Below the pieces are notes generated by a model. It was given only the letters and a program-made list of their open reading frames with translations. It was not told the DNA's origin and ran no database searches. From positions 1 through 60,516 of the forward strand of contig NZ_MWLO01000162.1 of assembly GCF_002198735.1 (NCBI RefSeq): 60,516 nucleotides of DNA. Reading direction: 5' to 3'. Shown here in pieces: positions 19,183 through 28,605 of this stretch; position 1 is the first letter of the stretch, and every line of letters begins with the position of its first letter. A program made the translations under genes and the position numbers. The stretch is from Ideonella sp. A 288. GTDB taxonomy: Bacteria; Pseudomonadota; Gammaproteobacteria; Burkholderiales; Burkholderiaceae_C.

Positions 19183-20139
19183 TCACTCGTGCAGCGGCTC
19201 GCCCGGCACGCCCTGCAGCGCCTGCTGCACCACCGCGCGGGTCAACGGCGCGGCAAAGGTGGCGATGAACTCGTAGACATAGTCGCGCAGCCAGCTGCCG
19301 CGCTTGATGCCCAGGCGGGTCATGTTGGCGGCGAACAGGTGCCGGCCATCGATCGCGCGGAGGTGGCGGTCGCGCTCCTCGTCAAAGGCGATCGCCGCGA
19401 CGATGCCCACGCCCATGCCCAGTTCGACATAGGTCTTGATGACGTCGGCGTCCATCGCCACCAGCACGATCTCGGGCGCCAGGCCCACCTTCGCAAAGGC
19501 CTCGTCGATGTGGGCGCGGCCGGTGTAGCCGCTCTCGTAGGTGATGAGCGGGAAGGTCGCCAGCCGCTGCAGGGTCAAGGCCTGGCCGGCGGCCGCCTCC
19601 TCGGCCAGCGGGTGGCCCGGCGGCACCACCACGGTGTGCGTCCAGCGGTAGCAGGGCAGCGCCAGCAGCGCGTCGTACTGCGCCAGCGCCTCGGTGGCGA
19701 TGCCGATGTCGGCCTCGCCGTCCAGCAGCATGCGGGCCACCTGCTGCGGCGTGCCCTGGTGTAGGTGCAGTTGCACCTGCGGGTGGCGCTCGCGGAAATC
19801 GCGCACCGCGCCCGGCAGCGCGTAGCGGGCCTGCGAATGGGTGGCGGCGATGGTCAGCGTGCCCTGGCCGGCCTGGGCGAAATCGGCCCCGGCGCGCTGC
19901 AGGTTGCCGGCCTCCTGCAGCAGGCGCTCGACGATCGGCAGCACCGTCTCGCCCGGCGGGGTGAGGCCGGTGAGGCGCTTGCCCACGCGCACGAAGATGT
20001 CGATGCCCAGCTCGTCTTCCAGCTCGCGGATCTGGCGGCTGACACCCGGCTGCGAGGTGTGCAGCACCGCGGCCACCTCGGTGAGGTTGAAGCCCTGGCG
20101 GACGGTTTCGCGCACGGAGCGCAGTTGCTGGAAGTTCAC
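19183..20139 (-). CDS. cysB: CysB-type LysR regulator
   Basis: A 318-residue LysR-family regulator of the CysB/Cbl branch. The winged helix-turn-helix lies at about 18-40 (NLTEVAAVLHTSQPGVSRQ), and the sensor domain contains THSQARYALP, which in CysB binds O-acetylserine or N-acetylserine near TTHTQARY. The length agrees with CysB (324). The start is a GTG at 20139, which gives the standard MNFQQLRSVRE N-terminus; an upstream ATG would add 18 atypical residues. It probably activates sbp-cysTWA when sulfur is scarce and may repress itself; TTATGCG motifs lie just upstream. Confidence 0.88.
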   Translation of the reverse strand: MNFQQLRSVRETVRQGFNLTEVAAVLHTSQPGVSRQIRELEDELGIDIFVRVGKRLTGLTPPGETVLPIVERLLQEAGNLQRAGADFAQAGQGTLTIAATHSQARYALPGAVRDFRERHPQVQLHLHQGTPQQVARMLLDGEADIGIATEALAQYDALLALPCYRWTHTVVVPPGHPLAEEAAAGQALTLQRLATFPLITYESGYTGRAHIDEAFAKVGLAPEIVLVAMDADVIKTYVELGMGVGIVAAIAFDEERDRHLRAIDGRHLFAANMTRLGIKRGSWLRDYVYEFIATFAAPLTRAVVQQALQGVPGEPLHE

Positions 20140-20293
20140 GGGAAGCCGGCCGCTTATGCGAAAAGCGAATTTTGATGGCGACCCTGGTGGCATGGAACGA
20201 CTATTTGGTGCTGAGCTTCCTCGGTCCGTGCATAAGGGGCCGGCGGGCGGGGCCGGGCCTCCCCGGCGAGTCGCGCGCCGGGACGGCAGCGTG

Positions 20294-21946
20294 TCAGAGC
20301 AGCGATTCGGGCACGAAGGGCCTGAGCAGCCACACCTTCACGCGTTGCCAGAGCGAGGAATCGGGCTCCTCGGTGAGCACCACCTCCTTCTCATCGTCCA
20401 TGCCCAGCCATTCGCAGCTGCTTCCATCGGCCGACAGCCGCACGCGGTAGGCGCTTTGCAGCCGGTCGATGTCGATGATGCGGATCATCTCGCGCGCCAG
20501 GGGCGGGCTGTCGATCACGGCGCCCAGTTCGGTGTTGATGGTGGCCGAGCGCGGGTCGAGGTTCATCGACCCGACGAACAGGGTCTTGCGGTCGACCACC
20601 GCCAGCTTGGCGTGCAGGCGGCCGAGCGAGGCACCGAACAGGCTCGTGCGCAGGTTGCGCTTGACGCGCGACGCGCTGATCTCGTACAGGTCGATGCCGA
20701 GCTCGAGCATCGGTTCACGGTAGGCCTTGTAGCCGATGTGGACGATGGGCTCGTCGGTCGAGCCGAGCGAGTTGGTCATCATCACCGTGCGCACCTTGCG
20801 CGCGCGCAGCTCGCGCAGCAGGCCCATGCCGTCCTTGCCCGGCACCAGGTAGGGCGAGGAGACGACGAGTTCGGTCTGCGCCTTGCGCAGCGCCTCGAAC
20901 ACGTTGTAGGTGACGCTGGTTTCCTGCAGCTCGCCGCCAGCCTCGCCATCGAAGGGCTTGTCGGGATGGTCGGCGAACACATAGGCGTTGCCCCAGATCA
21001 GGCCCAGCCGGCCGGCGTCCAGGTCTTCGGAGATGGGGCCATAGCCCAGGATGTCGGACGGCGGCAGCGGGCCAGGCGGCGGCGTCGCCTGCGGACCCGT
21101 CCACGCGTCGAACTGGCGCCTCAGCGCGTCGGCGTCGAGCGCGCTGCGCGTGATGGCCTGCAGCGGGTAGACGGCGTCGGCGTTCCAGTAGCGGTCGAAC
21201 AGCGCCTGCAGCGGCTCGATGATGAAGCCCACCGTGAAGGCGTCCACATCGATGAAATTCTCCGACGCACTGCGCAGGAAGTACTCGTTGGCCACGTTGC
21301 GCCCGCCGATCACCGCCATCGCGCCATCGGCGATGAACAGCTTGTTGTGCATGCGGTGGTTCAGGCGCTTCCATTCGCCCGGGTCGGCCAGGAAGCGCGT
21401 GGCCTGGCCATGGGCGCGGGCGCGCATGAAGGGGTTGAACAGCCGCACCTCGACGTTTTCGTGGGCGGCAAAGGCCAGGAACAGCTCGTCCTCGCCGCCG
21501 GTGTAGAAATCGTCGATGAGCAGCCGCACGCGCACCCCGCGCTGGGCGGCGTCGCGCAGCGCGCGCAGCAGCCAGCGGCCGGTCTCGTCGTTCTCGAGGT
21601 GGTAGTACTGCACGTCGAGCGTGGCCTCGGCGCGCTGCGCCAGCTGCACCCGCGTGTCGAGCGCGAACTTGCCCAGCGGCATCAGGCGGAAGCCCGACTG
21701 GTCGGGGGCCGGGCGGTAGCTGCCGGCGATGCGGCCGAGCGTGGTCTTCGGGGAGATGAGCACGGCCTCGCTGGCGATGGCCTGGCGGTCGACCTGCGGC
21801 AAGGTGCTGCAGCCGCCGAGCGCGGCCAGGAGCACGATCAGGAGCAGCCCCCACGACATCCCGCGCACGAATGGCACGTCGGCCGCGCCGAACGGTGCCG
21901 ACGCCTGCCCGGCCGACCGGGCACGACGCATTGCGGGTTCCTGCAT
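20294..21946 (-). CDS. Phospholipase D-family lipoprotein (cardiolipin synthase-like)
   Basis: A 550-residue protein with two HKD motifs, the mark of the phospholipase D superfamily: H200-K202-D207 (HNKLFIAD) and H445-K447-D452 (HAKLAVVD). An N-terminal hydrophobic segment ends in LGGC, with the lipidated cysteine at 46 after an unusually long n-region. It resembles the ClsC branch, where two phospholipids or a phospholipid and another lipid exchange headgroups; hydrolysis is the alternative. The ATG at 21946 has AGGAG six bases upstream. No YmdB-like partner is beside it. Confidence 0.85.
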   Translation of the reverse strand: MQEPAMRRARSAGQASAPFGAADVPFVRGMSWGLLLIVLLAALGGCSTLPQVDRQAIASEAVLISPKTTLGRIAGSYRPAPDQSGFRLMPLGKFALDTRVQLAQRAEATLDVQYYHLENDETGRWLLRALRDAAQRGVRVRLLIDDFYTGGEDELFLAFAAHENVEVRLFNPFMRARAHGQATRFLADPGEWKRLNHRMHNKLFIADGAMAVIGGRNVANEYFLRSASENFIDVDAFTVGFIIEPLQALFDRYWNADAVYPLQAITRSALDADALRRQFDAWTGPQATPPPGPLPPSDILGYGPISEDLDAGRLGLIWGNAYVFADHPDKPFDGEAGGELQETSVTYNVFEALRKAQTELVVSSPYLVPGKDGMGLLRELRARKVRTVMMTNSLGSTDEPIVHIGYKAYREPMLELGIDLYEISASRVKRNLRTSLFGASLGRLHAKLAVVDRKTLFVGSMNLDPRSATINTELGAVIDSPPLAREMIRIIDIDRLQSAYRVRLSADGSSCEWLGMDDEKEVVLTEEPDSSLWQRVKVWLLRPFVPESLL

Positions 21947-22087
21947 GCTGACTCCTGGGGCGTGACGCGGCGAACAACCCGAACCGCATGGGCCGCAGTG
22001 TAAGAAACCCTGCCCCCGCCGCGACCCGGCCTCGGGCCGGACACTGGCATCATCGTTCCCCATCCCCACACGACAGAGGTGCGCCCC

Positions 22088-22384
22088 ATGAATCAACGCT
22101 CGATCGTTTCGTCGGCCCTGGCGTCGGTGCTCGCGCTCGGCCTGGCCAGCCCGGCCGCGGCGCAGGACAAGAAGGCCAAGGAAAAGTGCTACGGCATCGC
22201 CAAGGCGGGCCAGAACGACTGCGGCAACCGCGCCGGCACCCACACCTGCGCCGGTCAGTCGAAGGTCGACATGAGCCTGAACGACTGGAAGTACGTGCCC
22301 AAGGGCACCTGCAAGGCCCTCAAGGGCAAGACGGCCGAAGAGCTCGACGCGCCGGCCGAGCCCAAGAAGGACGCCAAGTCCTGA
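22088..22384 (+). CDS. bufA1: DUF2282 bufferin-type RiPP precursor
   Basis: A 98-residue secreted precursor of the DUF2282 family, now known as bufferins: ribosomal peptides whose core cysteines are modified by a DUF692 enzyme so the product binds copper and protects against metal stress (described in Caulobacter). A signal peptide (1-25) is followed by a core with four cysteines, C34, C45, C54 and C75, in the family pattern ([23 protein letters not shown]). The tail is rich in lysine, glutamate and alanine. The ATG at 22088 has AGAGG upstream. The DUF692 gene starts 17 bases later. Confidence 0.85.
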   Translation: MNQRSIVSSALASVLALGLASPAAAQDKKAKEKCYGIAKAGQNDCGNRAGTHTCAGQSKVDMSLNDWKYVPKGTCKALKGKTAEELDAPAEPKKDAKS

Positions 22385-22401
22385 GCCGACCCAGCGCCTC
22401 G

Positions 22402-23304
22402 GTGGCATCGGACGCGGCCGCGGCGGCCTCCGTGGGCGCCGCGCAGCCGGCGGCGCCTGTGGGCATCGGCCTGCGCCAGCCGCATTGCGCCGAGTTCGTC
22501 GCGCGCCGCCCGCCGCTGGGCTTCGTCGAGGTGCACTCCGAGAACTACTTTGCCGACGGCGGTGCTGCGCTGGCCGTGCTGCACGAGGTGCGAGAGCAGG
22601 TGCCGGTGAGCCTGCATGGCGTGGGGCTGGCGCTGGGGTCGGCCGTTGGCCTGGACGAGTGGCACCTGGCGCGGCTGGCGCGGCTGGTGGACCGCATCGA
22701 GCCGGTGCGCGTCAGCGACCATGCCTCGTTCGCGCGCGCGCCGCGCCGCGCCAACGGCCCGGTGCATCACGCCAGCGACCTGTTGCCGATCGCCACCACG
22801 CCGGCAGCGCTGCAACTGATGGTGGACAACGTGCAGCGCGTGCAGGAGCGGCTGCGCCGGCCGCTGCTGGTGGAACACCTGTCGGCCTACCTGGCCTGGG
22901 CCGACGAGGGCCTGGCCGAACCCGAGTTCTTCAACCGACTGGCCCGCCGCAGCGGCTGCGGCCTGCTCCTCGACGTCAACAACCTGGTGGTGAATGCCCT
23001 GAACGACGGTGTCGACGCGGTGGCCGCGGCCTGCGCCTGGATCGATGCCCTCGATCCGGCCATCGTCGGCGAGATCCACCTGGCCGGCTACAAGGATTGC
23101 GGCGACATCGTCATCGACGACCATGGCAGCCGCGTGCGCGGCCCGGTGTGGCAGGTGTACGAGCATGCGCTGCGGCATGTCGGCGCCGTGCCCACGCTGG
23201 TCGAGTGGGACACCGACCTGCCCGCGCTCGACGTGCTGCTCGACGAGGCAGGGCAGGCCGGGCTCAGGCTGCAGGCGGCCGCTGCTGCGCGGGTGACGCG
23301 ATGA
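22402..23304 (+). CDS. bufB1: DUF692 MNIO enzyme of the bufferin cassette
   Basis: A 300-residue multinuclear non-haem iron-dependent oxidative enzyme with a TIM-barrel fold. Putative iron ligands can be followed: E43/H45/E47 region (EVHSENY), H73 (SLHG), D106-H107 (SDH), E158-H159, D191 and N194 (DVNN), E224 and H226 (EIHLAG), H241 (DDHG) and E268/D270 (VEWD). It should convert cysteines of the adjacent DUF2282 peptide to heterocycles. No ATG is available; the GTG at 22402 is taken, with GTG 22432 as an alternative. Its stop overlaps the ATG of the next gene. Confidence 0.82.
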   Translation: MASDAAAAASVGAAQPAAPVGIGLRQPHCAEFVARRPPLGFVEVHSENYFADGGAALAVLHEVREQVPVSLHGVGLALGSAVGLDEWHLARLARLVDRIEPVRVSDHASFARAPRRANGPVHHASDLLPIATTPAALQLMVDNVQRVQERLRRPLLVEHLSAYLAWADEGLAEPEFFNRLARRSGCGLLLDVNNLVVNALNDGVDAVAAACAWIDALDPAIVGEIHLAGYKDCGDIVIDDHGSRVRGPVWQVYEHALRHVGAVPTLVEWDTDLPALDVLLDEAGQAGLRLQAAAAARVTR

Positions 23305-24248
23305 CCGATGCGGCAGCCGACCCTGGCGCGTCCGCGGCCGAGTGCGATGGCGGAAGACATGAGCCGGCCCGGCCGCCCGAAGGGCCGATGCCGGCCTGCT
23401 CGGCACGAAGCGCCTCCCGCGAGCGCGAGGCGCTGCGCCAGCAGACCCTGCTGCGCGCGCTGTGGCGCGACGAGGCCCCGGCCGAACTGGCGCACTGGCT
23501 GCGCGGAGACACCACACGGCAGCAGCGCGGCCTGCTGGCCTACCAGTCCAACGCAGCGGCCACCGCCGAGCGCGCCCTGTCGGCCGCCCATCCGGTGGTG
23601 CAGCAGTTGCTGGGCGACGAGGCGTTCGCCGCGCTGGCGCGCCATTGCTGGCAGCAGCATGCGCCCACGCGCGGCGACCTGGCGCACTGGGGCCAGGCGC
23701 TGTCCGCCGTCGTCGTCGACCGCGCCGAGCTGGCCGCCGAACCGTACCTCGCCGACATCGCCCGCCTCGAATGGGCCCTGCACCTGGCGCAGCACGCGGC
23801 GGACGCGCCGCACGGACAGGACGGGCAGGGCGGCCCCCTCGGCCCGCCCGGGCTCGAACGCCTGGGCACCCACGACCCGGCCCGACTTCGCCTGTGCCTG
23901 CGGCCAGGCACGGCCATCGTCGACTCGGAGCACCCGATCGTCACGATCTGGCAGGCGCACCAGCCCGGAGATGGCGATGTCGATGGCGACGGTGGCGATC
24001 GGTTCGCGGCGGCGCGCGCGGCCCTGGCCGCGGGGCGGGCCGAATCGGCCCTGGTGTTCCGCGACGGCTGGCGGCCCACCGCGTGCGTGGTGGGCCGGCC
24101 GGCGGCGGACTTCACGCGCTCGCTGCTGCAGGGTGCCACGCTCGGCGCGGCGCTGGACAGCGCGGGCACCGGCTTCTCGTTCGAAGCCTGGCTGCGACAG
24201 GCGCTGACGCAGGCCTGGCTGGTCGGCGTCGACCTCGCCGACGGATGA
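23301..24248 (+). CDS. bufC1: DUF2063 partner protein of the bufferin cassette
   Basis: A 315-residue protein. After a 45-residue polar, low-complexity start, the DUF2063 region follows ([47 protein letters not shown]). Despite the Pfam name of putative DNA-binding domain, this family is the usual partner of DUF692 enzymes and is thought to present the precursor peptide to them. The ATG lies within the stop of bufB1 (ATGA), showing tight coupling. The C-terminal third ([12 protein letters not shown] onward) is the winged-helix-like portion seen in HvfC-type proteins. Confidence 0.78.
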   Translation: MTDAAADPGASAAECDGGRHEPARPPEGPMPACSARSASREREALRQQTLLRALWRDEAPAELAHWLRGDTTRQQRGLLAYQSNAAATAERALSAAHPVVQQLLGDEAFAALARHCWQQHAPTRGDLAHWGQALSAVVVDRAELAAEPYLADIARLEWALHLAQHAADAPHGQDGQGGPLGPPGLERLGTHDPARLRLCLRPGTAIVDSEHPIVTIWQAHQPGDGDVDGDGGDRFAAARAALAAGRAESALVFRDGWRPTACVVGRPAADFTRSLLQGATLGAALDSAGTGFSFEAWLRQALTQAWLVGVDLADG

Positions 24249-24315
24249 CCGTCGTGCGCCGGCCCACCCATCCCGTCGGCGGGCCGACATCACCGCCGAT
24301 GTCACACTGCCCCGC

Positions 24316-25029
24316 ATGACGACCCTGGTGCTCCTGCCCGGCCTGGCCAGCGACGCTGCGCTGTGGCGCGACCAGCAGCCGGTGCTGGCCGCCGGCAGCC
24401 GCCTGCTGCGGGTGGCCGATGTGCACGCCCGACATGCCACGTTGGCCGACATGGCGGCCGCCCTGCTGGCCGAGGTGCCGGGGCCGCTGGCGCTGGCGGG
24501 CACCTCGATGGGCGGCATCGTGGCGCTGGAGGTCTGGCGGCAGGCGCCGCATCGGGTGGCCGGGCTGGCCCTGCTGGGCACCTCGGCCCGCGCCGACACG
24601 CCCGAGCTGATCGCGCTGCGCACCCAGGCCTGCACGCTGTTCGCGGCGGGCCGCATGGACGAGGTGCTACGCGCCAACCTGGTCTTCGCCTTCCACCCCG
24701 ACAGCCTGCGCGGCACCTCGCTGGCCGCCGACTACCTGGCGATGGTCGGCCGGGCCGGGCCCGAGCAGTTGATCCGGCAAAACCGGGCGGTGATGGCCCG
24801 GGCCGACCGGCGGCCGATGCTGGCCGGCATCGCCTGCCCCACGCTGGTGGTCTGCGGCGAGGCCGACCAGCTGACCCCGCCCGAGTGCTCGCGCGAGTTG
24901 GCCGAGGGCATCGCCGGCGCGCGGCTGCATGTGCTGCCGAAGTGTGGGCACATGCTCACATGGGAACAGCCCGAGGCCGTGACGAGCCTGTTGCTCGACT
25001 GGCTGGCCCGCCTGGCGGCGCCTCGGTGA
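24316..25029 (+). CDS. Alpha/beta fold hydrolase
   Basis: A 237-residue soluble alpha/beta hydrolase with nucleophile S64 in AGTSMGG, an acid in CGEADQLTPP and the base histidine in PKCGHMLTWEQP. It resembles the BioH/MenH-like group of small esterases and thioesterases; no substrate can be assigned. It starts 67 bases after bufC1 on the same strand, so a shared transcript is possible, but hydrolases are not a known part of bufferin clusters. It converges with mnmA with only nine bases between stops. Confidence 0.82.
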   Translation: MTTLVLLPGLASDAALWRDQQPVLAAGSRLLRVADVHARHATLADMAAALLAEVPGPLALAGTSMGGIVALEVWRQAPHRVAGLALLGTSARADTPELIALRTQACTLFAAGRMDEVLRANLVFAFHPDSLRGTSLAADYLAMVGRAGPEQLIRQNRAVMARADRRPMLAGIACPTLVVCGEADQLTPPECSRELAEGIAGARLHVLPKCGHMLTWEQPEAVTSLLLDWLARLAAPR

Positions 25030-25038
25030 GGCGCGGGA

Positions 25039-26142
25039 TCAACCGGCCGACGCGATCACCCCGCCCCCCAGACAGACCTCGCCGTCGTAGAGAACGGCCG
25101 ACTGACCCGGCGTCACCGCCCATTGCGGCTCATCGAAATCGAGCTCGAAGCGGCCATTGTCCAACGGCTGCAGGCGGCACGCCGCGTCGGCCTGGCGGTA
25201 CCGTGTCTTGGCCGCGCAGACACCGGGTGCCGGCGGCTGGCCCGCCACCCAGGCCGCGTCGTCGAAGCGCAGCGCTCGCGACAGCAGCCAGGGGTGGTCG
25301 TGGCCCTGCACCACGCGCAGCGTGTTGGTGTCGAGTTCCTTGCGCGCCACGAACCACGGCGCATGCTCGCCGCCGCCGCGCGGGGCGCCGCGCTCCTTCA
25401 CGCCGCCGATGCCCAGGCCCTGGCGCTGGCCCAGCGTGTAGAACGACAGGCCCACGTGCTGGCCGAGCAGGCGGCCGCGGTCGTCGCGGATCGGGCCGGG
25501 TGCGTGGCTCAGGTAGCGCGCCAGGAACTCGCGGAACGGGCGCTCGCCGATGAAGCAGATGCCGGTGGAGTCCTTCTTCTTGGCATTGGGCAGGCCGATC
25601 TCGGCGGCAAGGCGGCGCACCTCGGTCTTGCGCAGTTCGCCCACCGGGAACAGCGTGCGCGACAGCTGCGCCTGGTTCAGCCGGTGCAGGAAGTAGCTCT
25701 GGTCCTTGGCCTCGTCCAGGCCCTTGAGCAGCTCGAACGCCCCGTCGCGCTCGCGCACGCGGGCGTAGTGGCCGGTGGCGATCTTCGCGGCGCCCAGCCG
25801 CATCGCGTGGTCGAGGAAGGCCTTGAACTTGATCTCGGCGTTGCACAGCACGTCGGGGTTGGGCGTGCGGCCGGCCTGGTGCTCGCGCAGGAACTCGGCG
25901 AAGACGCGGTCCTTGTAGTCGGCCGCGAAGTTGACGTGCTCGATCTCGATGCCGATGACGTCGGCCACCGCCGCGGCGTCGACAAAGTCGACGTTCGACG
26001 AGCAGTATTCGCTGTCGTCGTCGTCTTCCCAGTTCTTCATGAAGAGGCCAATCACCTCGTGGCCCTGCTGCTGGAGCAGCCACGCGGTGACGGCCGAATC
26101 GACGCCGCCGGACAACCCGACGACGATGCGTTGCTTGGCCAT
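25039..26142 (-). CDS. mnmA: tRNA-specific 2-thiouridylase MnmA
   Basis: A 367-residue enzyme that adds sulfur to C2 of U34 in tRNA for Lys, Glu and Gln, using ATP and persulfide relayed from IscS. The PP-loop SGGVDS lies at 11-16, and the catalytic cysteines are C100 ([10 protein letters not shown]) and C196 ([12 protein letters not shown]). The length is standard. It is last in an apparent nudJ-CDGSH-mnmA run on the minus strand; nudJ beside mnmA is a known arrangement in other proteobacteria. Confidence 0.95.
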   Translation of the reverse strand: MAKQRIVVGLSGGVDSAVTAWLLQQQGHEVIGLFMKNWEDDDDSEYCSSNVDFVDAAAVADVIGIEIEHVNFAADYKDRVFAEFLREHQAGRTPNPDVLCNAEIKFKAFLDHAMRLGAAKIATGHYARVRERDGAFELLKGLDEAKDQSYFLHRLNQAQLSRTLFPVGELRKTEVRRLAAEIGLPNAKKKDSTGICFIGERPFREFLARYLSHAPGPIRDDRGRLLGQHVGLSFYTLGQRQGLGIGGVKERGAPRGGGEHAPWFVARKELDTNTLRVVQGHDHPWLLSRALRFDDAAWVAGQPPAPGVCAAKTRYRQADAACRLQPLDNGRFELDFDEPQWAVTPGQSAVLYDGEVCLGGGVIASAG

Positions 26143-26229
26143 GCCCCGATTGTCCGTGCGAACGCCTGCCCTGCCCGAACGTGGGCACCCTCGGGCCCGC
26201 CGCTGCGCGCGCGCAGCGCGGCGCTCAGG

Positions 26230-26469
26230 TCACAACGACTTGTGCGTGCCGTCGCACAGCGGCTGGTGGGTGCTGGCCTTGCAGCCGCAGAAGTACACGG
26301 TCTTCGATTCAGTGGCCGTGAACTTCATCGGCACGAACGGCCCGCCCTTGTGCGAGCCGTCGCAGAAGGGCTGGGTCTTGCTGTTGCCGCAGGCGCACCA
26401 GAAGTAGTCCTTGCCGGCCTCGACGGCGACAGGGTACGGGGCCTTCTGGGCGATGGTGGGTTGGGTCAC
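26230..26469 (-). CDS. Double CDGSH iron-sulfur protein
   Basis: A 79-residue protein with two CDGSH-type [2Fe-2S] sites, each with three cysteines and one histidine: C25, C27, C36, H40 (FCDGSH) and C61, C63, C72, H76 (LCDGTH). This matches the bacterial mitoNEET-related type with tandem motifs. No membrane anchor is present, so it is cytosolic. A redox or cluster-transfer role is likely; beside mnmA, which depends on sulfur relay, a link to sulfur or cluster supply is tempting but unproven. It is 87 bases before mnmA on that strand. Confidence 0.88.
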   Translation of the reverse strand: MTQPTIAQKAPYPVAVEAGKDYFWCACGNSKTQPFCDGSHKGGPFVPMKFTATESKTVYFCGCKASTHQPLCDGTHKSL

Positions 26470-26539
26470 GGGGTCTGCTCCTGGATTTGCGGCACGAGAC
26501 GGCCGCGGTCATGACGCGATCATGCACCCGCGGGCCGGG

Positions 26540-27046
26540 TCAGGCCGCCCCACCCGGCACGAACACCGACGGATCCACCGTCACCAGCCCGAGCGGGTGG
26601 CGGCGACCCGCCAGGTGGTCTTCGATGCAGGCCAGCAGCAACGGGCTGCGGTGGCGGGCCTTCGACGCACGGATCTCGTCGGGCGTGAGCCACAGCGTGC
26701 GCACGATGGGCTCGTCGAGCGCGCGGCCGGGCTCGGGCTCACCCACCGTGCCGGCGTAGGCGAAGCGCAGGTAGGTGATGTCCTCCGCCGCATGTCCCGG
26801 GCGCGCCGGCCGGTGGAAGCGCGACTGGTACACGCCGAGCAGCGCCTGTGGCACAAAGTGACAGGCTGTCTCTTCGAGGCACTCGCGCACCGCGGCCTGC
26901 AGCGTGGATTCCCCAGGGTCGAGGTGGCCGGCGGGGTTGTTGAGCCTCAGTCCCTCCTGCGTTTGTTCCTCGACAAGCAGGAAGCGTCCATCGCGTTCGA
27001 TGATCGCCGCCACGGTGACGCTCGGGGTCCAGCGCGTTGTGCTCAT
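26540..27046 (-). CDS. nudJ: Nudix hydrolase, NudJ-like
   Basis: A 168-residue Nudix enzyme. The Nudix box spans 40-62 with GHLDPGE, then AVRECLEET, fitting GX5EX7REUXEEXGU except that the final glycine is replaced by A-C. NudJ of E. coli hydrolyses thiamine pyrophosphate precursors and nucleoside phosphates. The assignment rests on the similarity and on the position upstream of mnmA. It is the first gene of the minus-strand run and diverges from pntAA, with about 117 bases between the starts. Confidence 0.8.
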   Translation of the reverse strand: MSTTRWTPSVTVAAIIERDGRFLLVEEQTQEGLRLNNPAGHLDPGESTLQAAVRECLEETACHFVPQALLGVYQSRFHRPARPGHAAEDITYLRFAYAGTVGEPEPGRALDEPIVRTLWLTPDEIRASKARHRSPLLLACIEDHLAGRRHPLGLVTVDPSVFVPGGAA

Positions 27047-27163
27047 GTGCAGGCATGGTAATCAAGGCCGCATGGGCCGTGGAATCCAAGCGGTTTTTCA
27101 GCGAACTCGGGTAAGCTTCTTGCAGAGGCTGCCCCTTCGCAAGGCAGCGAGTGAGGAGACAGC

Positions 27164-28279
27164 ATGTTGATCGGAGTACCGCTCGAGACGGTGGCGGGTG
27201 AAACCCGCGTGGCCGTCACACCCGAGACGGCCAAGAAGCTCAAGGCCCAGGGCCACACGGTGCGGGTTCAGTCCGGCGCCGGCGTGGCCGCCAGCGCCAC
27301 CGACGAGGCCTATGCCGCCGCCGGTGCCGAGATCACCGACCGCGCAGGCGCCTTCGGCGCCGAGCTGGTGCTCAAGGTGCGCGCGCCCGATGCCGACGAG
27401 CTGAGCCTGATGAAACCCGGCACGGCCCTGGTCGGCATGCTCAACCCGTTCGACAAGGACGGGCTGGCGCGCATCGCCGCGGCCGGCGTCACGAGCTTCG
27501 CGCTCGAGGCCGCGCCGCGCACCACGCGCGCGCAGAGCATGGACGTGCTGTCCAGCCAGGCCAACATCGGCGGCTACAAGGCCGTGATGATCGCGGCCGA
27601 CAGGTACCAGCGCCTGTTCCCGATGATGATGACCGCCGCCGGCACCATCAAGGCCGCGCGCGTGGTGATCCTGGGCGTCGGCGTGGCCGGCCTGCAGGCC
27701 ATCGCCACCGCCAAGCGGCTGGGCGCGGTGATCGAAGCGTCGGACGTGCGGCCCTCCGTGAAGGAACAGGTCGAATCGCTGGGCGCCAAGTTCATCGACG
27801 TGTCCTACGACACGCCGGAGGAAAAGGAAGCCGCCGTGGGCGTGGGCGGCTACGCCAAGCCCATGCCGCAGAGCTGGATGGACCGGCAGAAGGTCGAAGT
27901 GGCCAAGAAGGTGGCGGCCGCCGACATCGTGATCAGCACCGCGCTGATCCCCGGCCGCGCCGCCCCAGTGCTGGTGACCGAGGACATGGTCAAGAGCATG
28001 AAGCCCGGCTCGGTGATCGTCGACATGGCCGCACCGGCCGGCGGCAACTGCCCGCTGACCGAAGCAGGCCGCACGGTCGTCAAGCACGGCGTCACGATCG
28101 TCGGCGAGACCAACCTGCCGGCGCTGGTGGCCGCGGATTCGAGCAGCCTGTACGCGCGCAACGTGCTCGACTTCCTGAAGCTGGTGCTGCCCAAGGACGG
28201 CGCCTTCAATGTGCCGATGGACGACGACATCGTCGCCGCCTGCCTGATGACGCAGTCTGGCGAAGTGAAGAGGAAGTGA
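27164..28279 (+). CDS. pntAA: NAD(P) transhydrogenase subunit alpha part 1
   Basis: A 371-residue soluble NAD(H)-binding domain I of the proton-translocating transhydrogenase. Landmarks are the AlaDH/PNT N-terminal sequence MLIGVPLETVAGETRVAVTP, the Rossmann glycines VVILGVGVAGLQAIATAKRLGA (about 166-187), and RPSVKEQVESLGA. The enzyme couples hydride transfer between NADH and NADP+ to proton movement and supplies NADPH. The three-subunit arrangement is the Rhodospirillum type. A strong ribosome site (GAGGAGA) precedes the ATG. Confidence 0.95.
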   Translation: MLIGVPLETVAGETRVAVTPETAKKLKAQGHTVRVQSGAGVAASATDEAYAAAGAEITDRAGAFGAELVLKVRAPDADELSLMKPGTALVGMLNPFDKDGLARIAAAGVTSFALEAAPRTTRAQSMDVLSSQANIGGYKAVMIAADRYQRLFPMMMTAAGTIKAARVVILGVGVAGLQAIATAKRLGAVIEASDVRPSVKEQVESLGAKFIDVSYDTPEEKEAAVGVGGYAKPMPQSWMDRQKVEVAKKVAAADIVISTALIPGRAAPVLVTEDMVKSMKPGSVIVDMAAPAGGNCPLTEAGRTVVKHGVTIVGETNLPALVAADSSSLYARNVLDFLKLVLPKDGAFNVPMDDDIVAACLMTQSGEVKRK

Positions 28280-28284
28280 ACGCC

Positions 28285-28605
28285 ATGGACATCCTGAGCC
28301 CCACCATCACCAACCTGATCATCTTCGTGCTGGCCATCTACGTGGGCTACCACGTGGTCTGGACCGTCACCCCCGCGCTGCACACCCCGCTGATGGCGGT
28401 GACCAACGCCATCTCGGCCATCGTCATCGTCGGCGCCATGCTGGCCGCGGCCCTCACCGAAACCACGCTGGGCAAGAGCATGGGCGTGCTGGCCGTGGCG
28501 CTGGCCGCGGTGAACGTCTTTGGCGGCTTCCTCGTCACGAGGCGCATGCTGGAGATGTTCAAGAAGAAAGAGAAGAAGACCACCGCCGCGGAGGCCAAGC
28601 CATGA
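28285..28605 (+). CDS. pntAB: NAD(P) transhydrogenase subunit alpha part 2
   Basis: A 106-residue membrane subunit with three to four hydrophobic helices and a lysine-rich C-terminus (FKKKEKKTT), forming part of the domain II proton channel. The ATG at 28285 is preferred because AGAGGAAG lies about nine bases upstream; a GTG at 28276 overlapping the pntAA stop is also in frame. The stop overlaps the pntB ATG (ATGA). Confidence 0.93.
   Translation: MDILSPTITNLIIFVLAIYVGYHVVWTVTPALHTPLMAVTNAISAIVIVGAMLAAALTETTLGKSMGVLAVALAAVNVFGGFLVTRRMLEMFKKKEKKTTAAEAKP

Noticed and set aside
24316-25029. Alpha/beta hydrolase as a fourth member of the bufferin cassette
   Set aside because: There is a 67-base gap and no known hydrolase in such clusters; the enzyme family is too common for the position to count as evidence.
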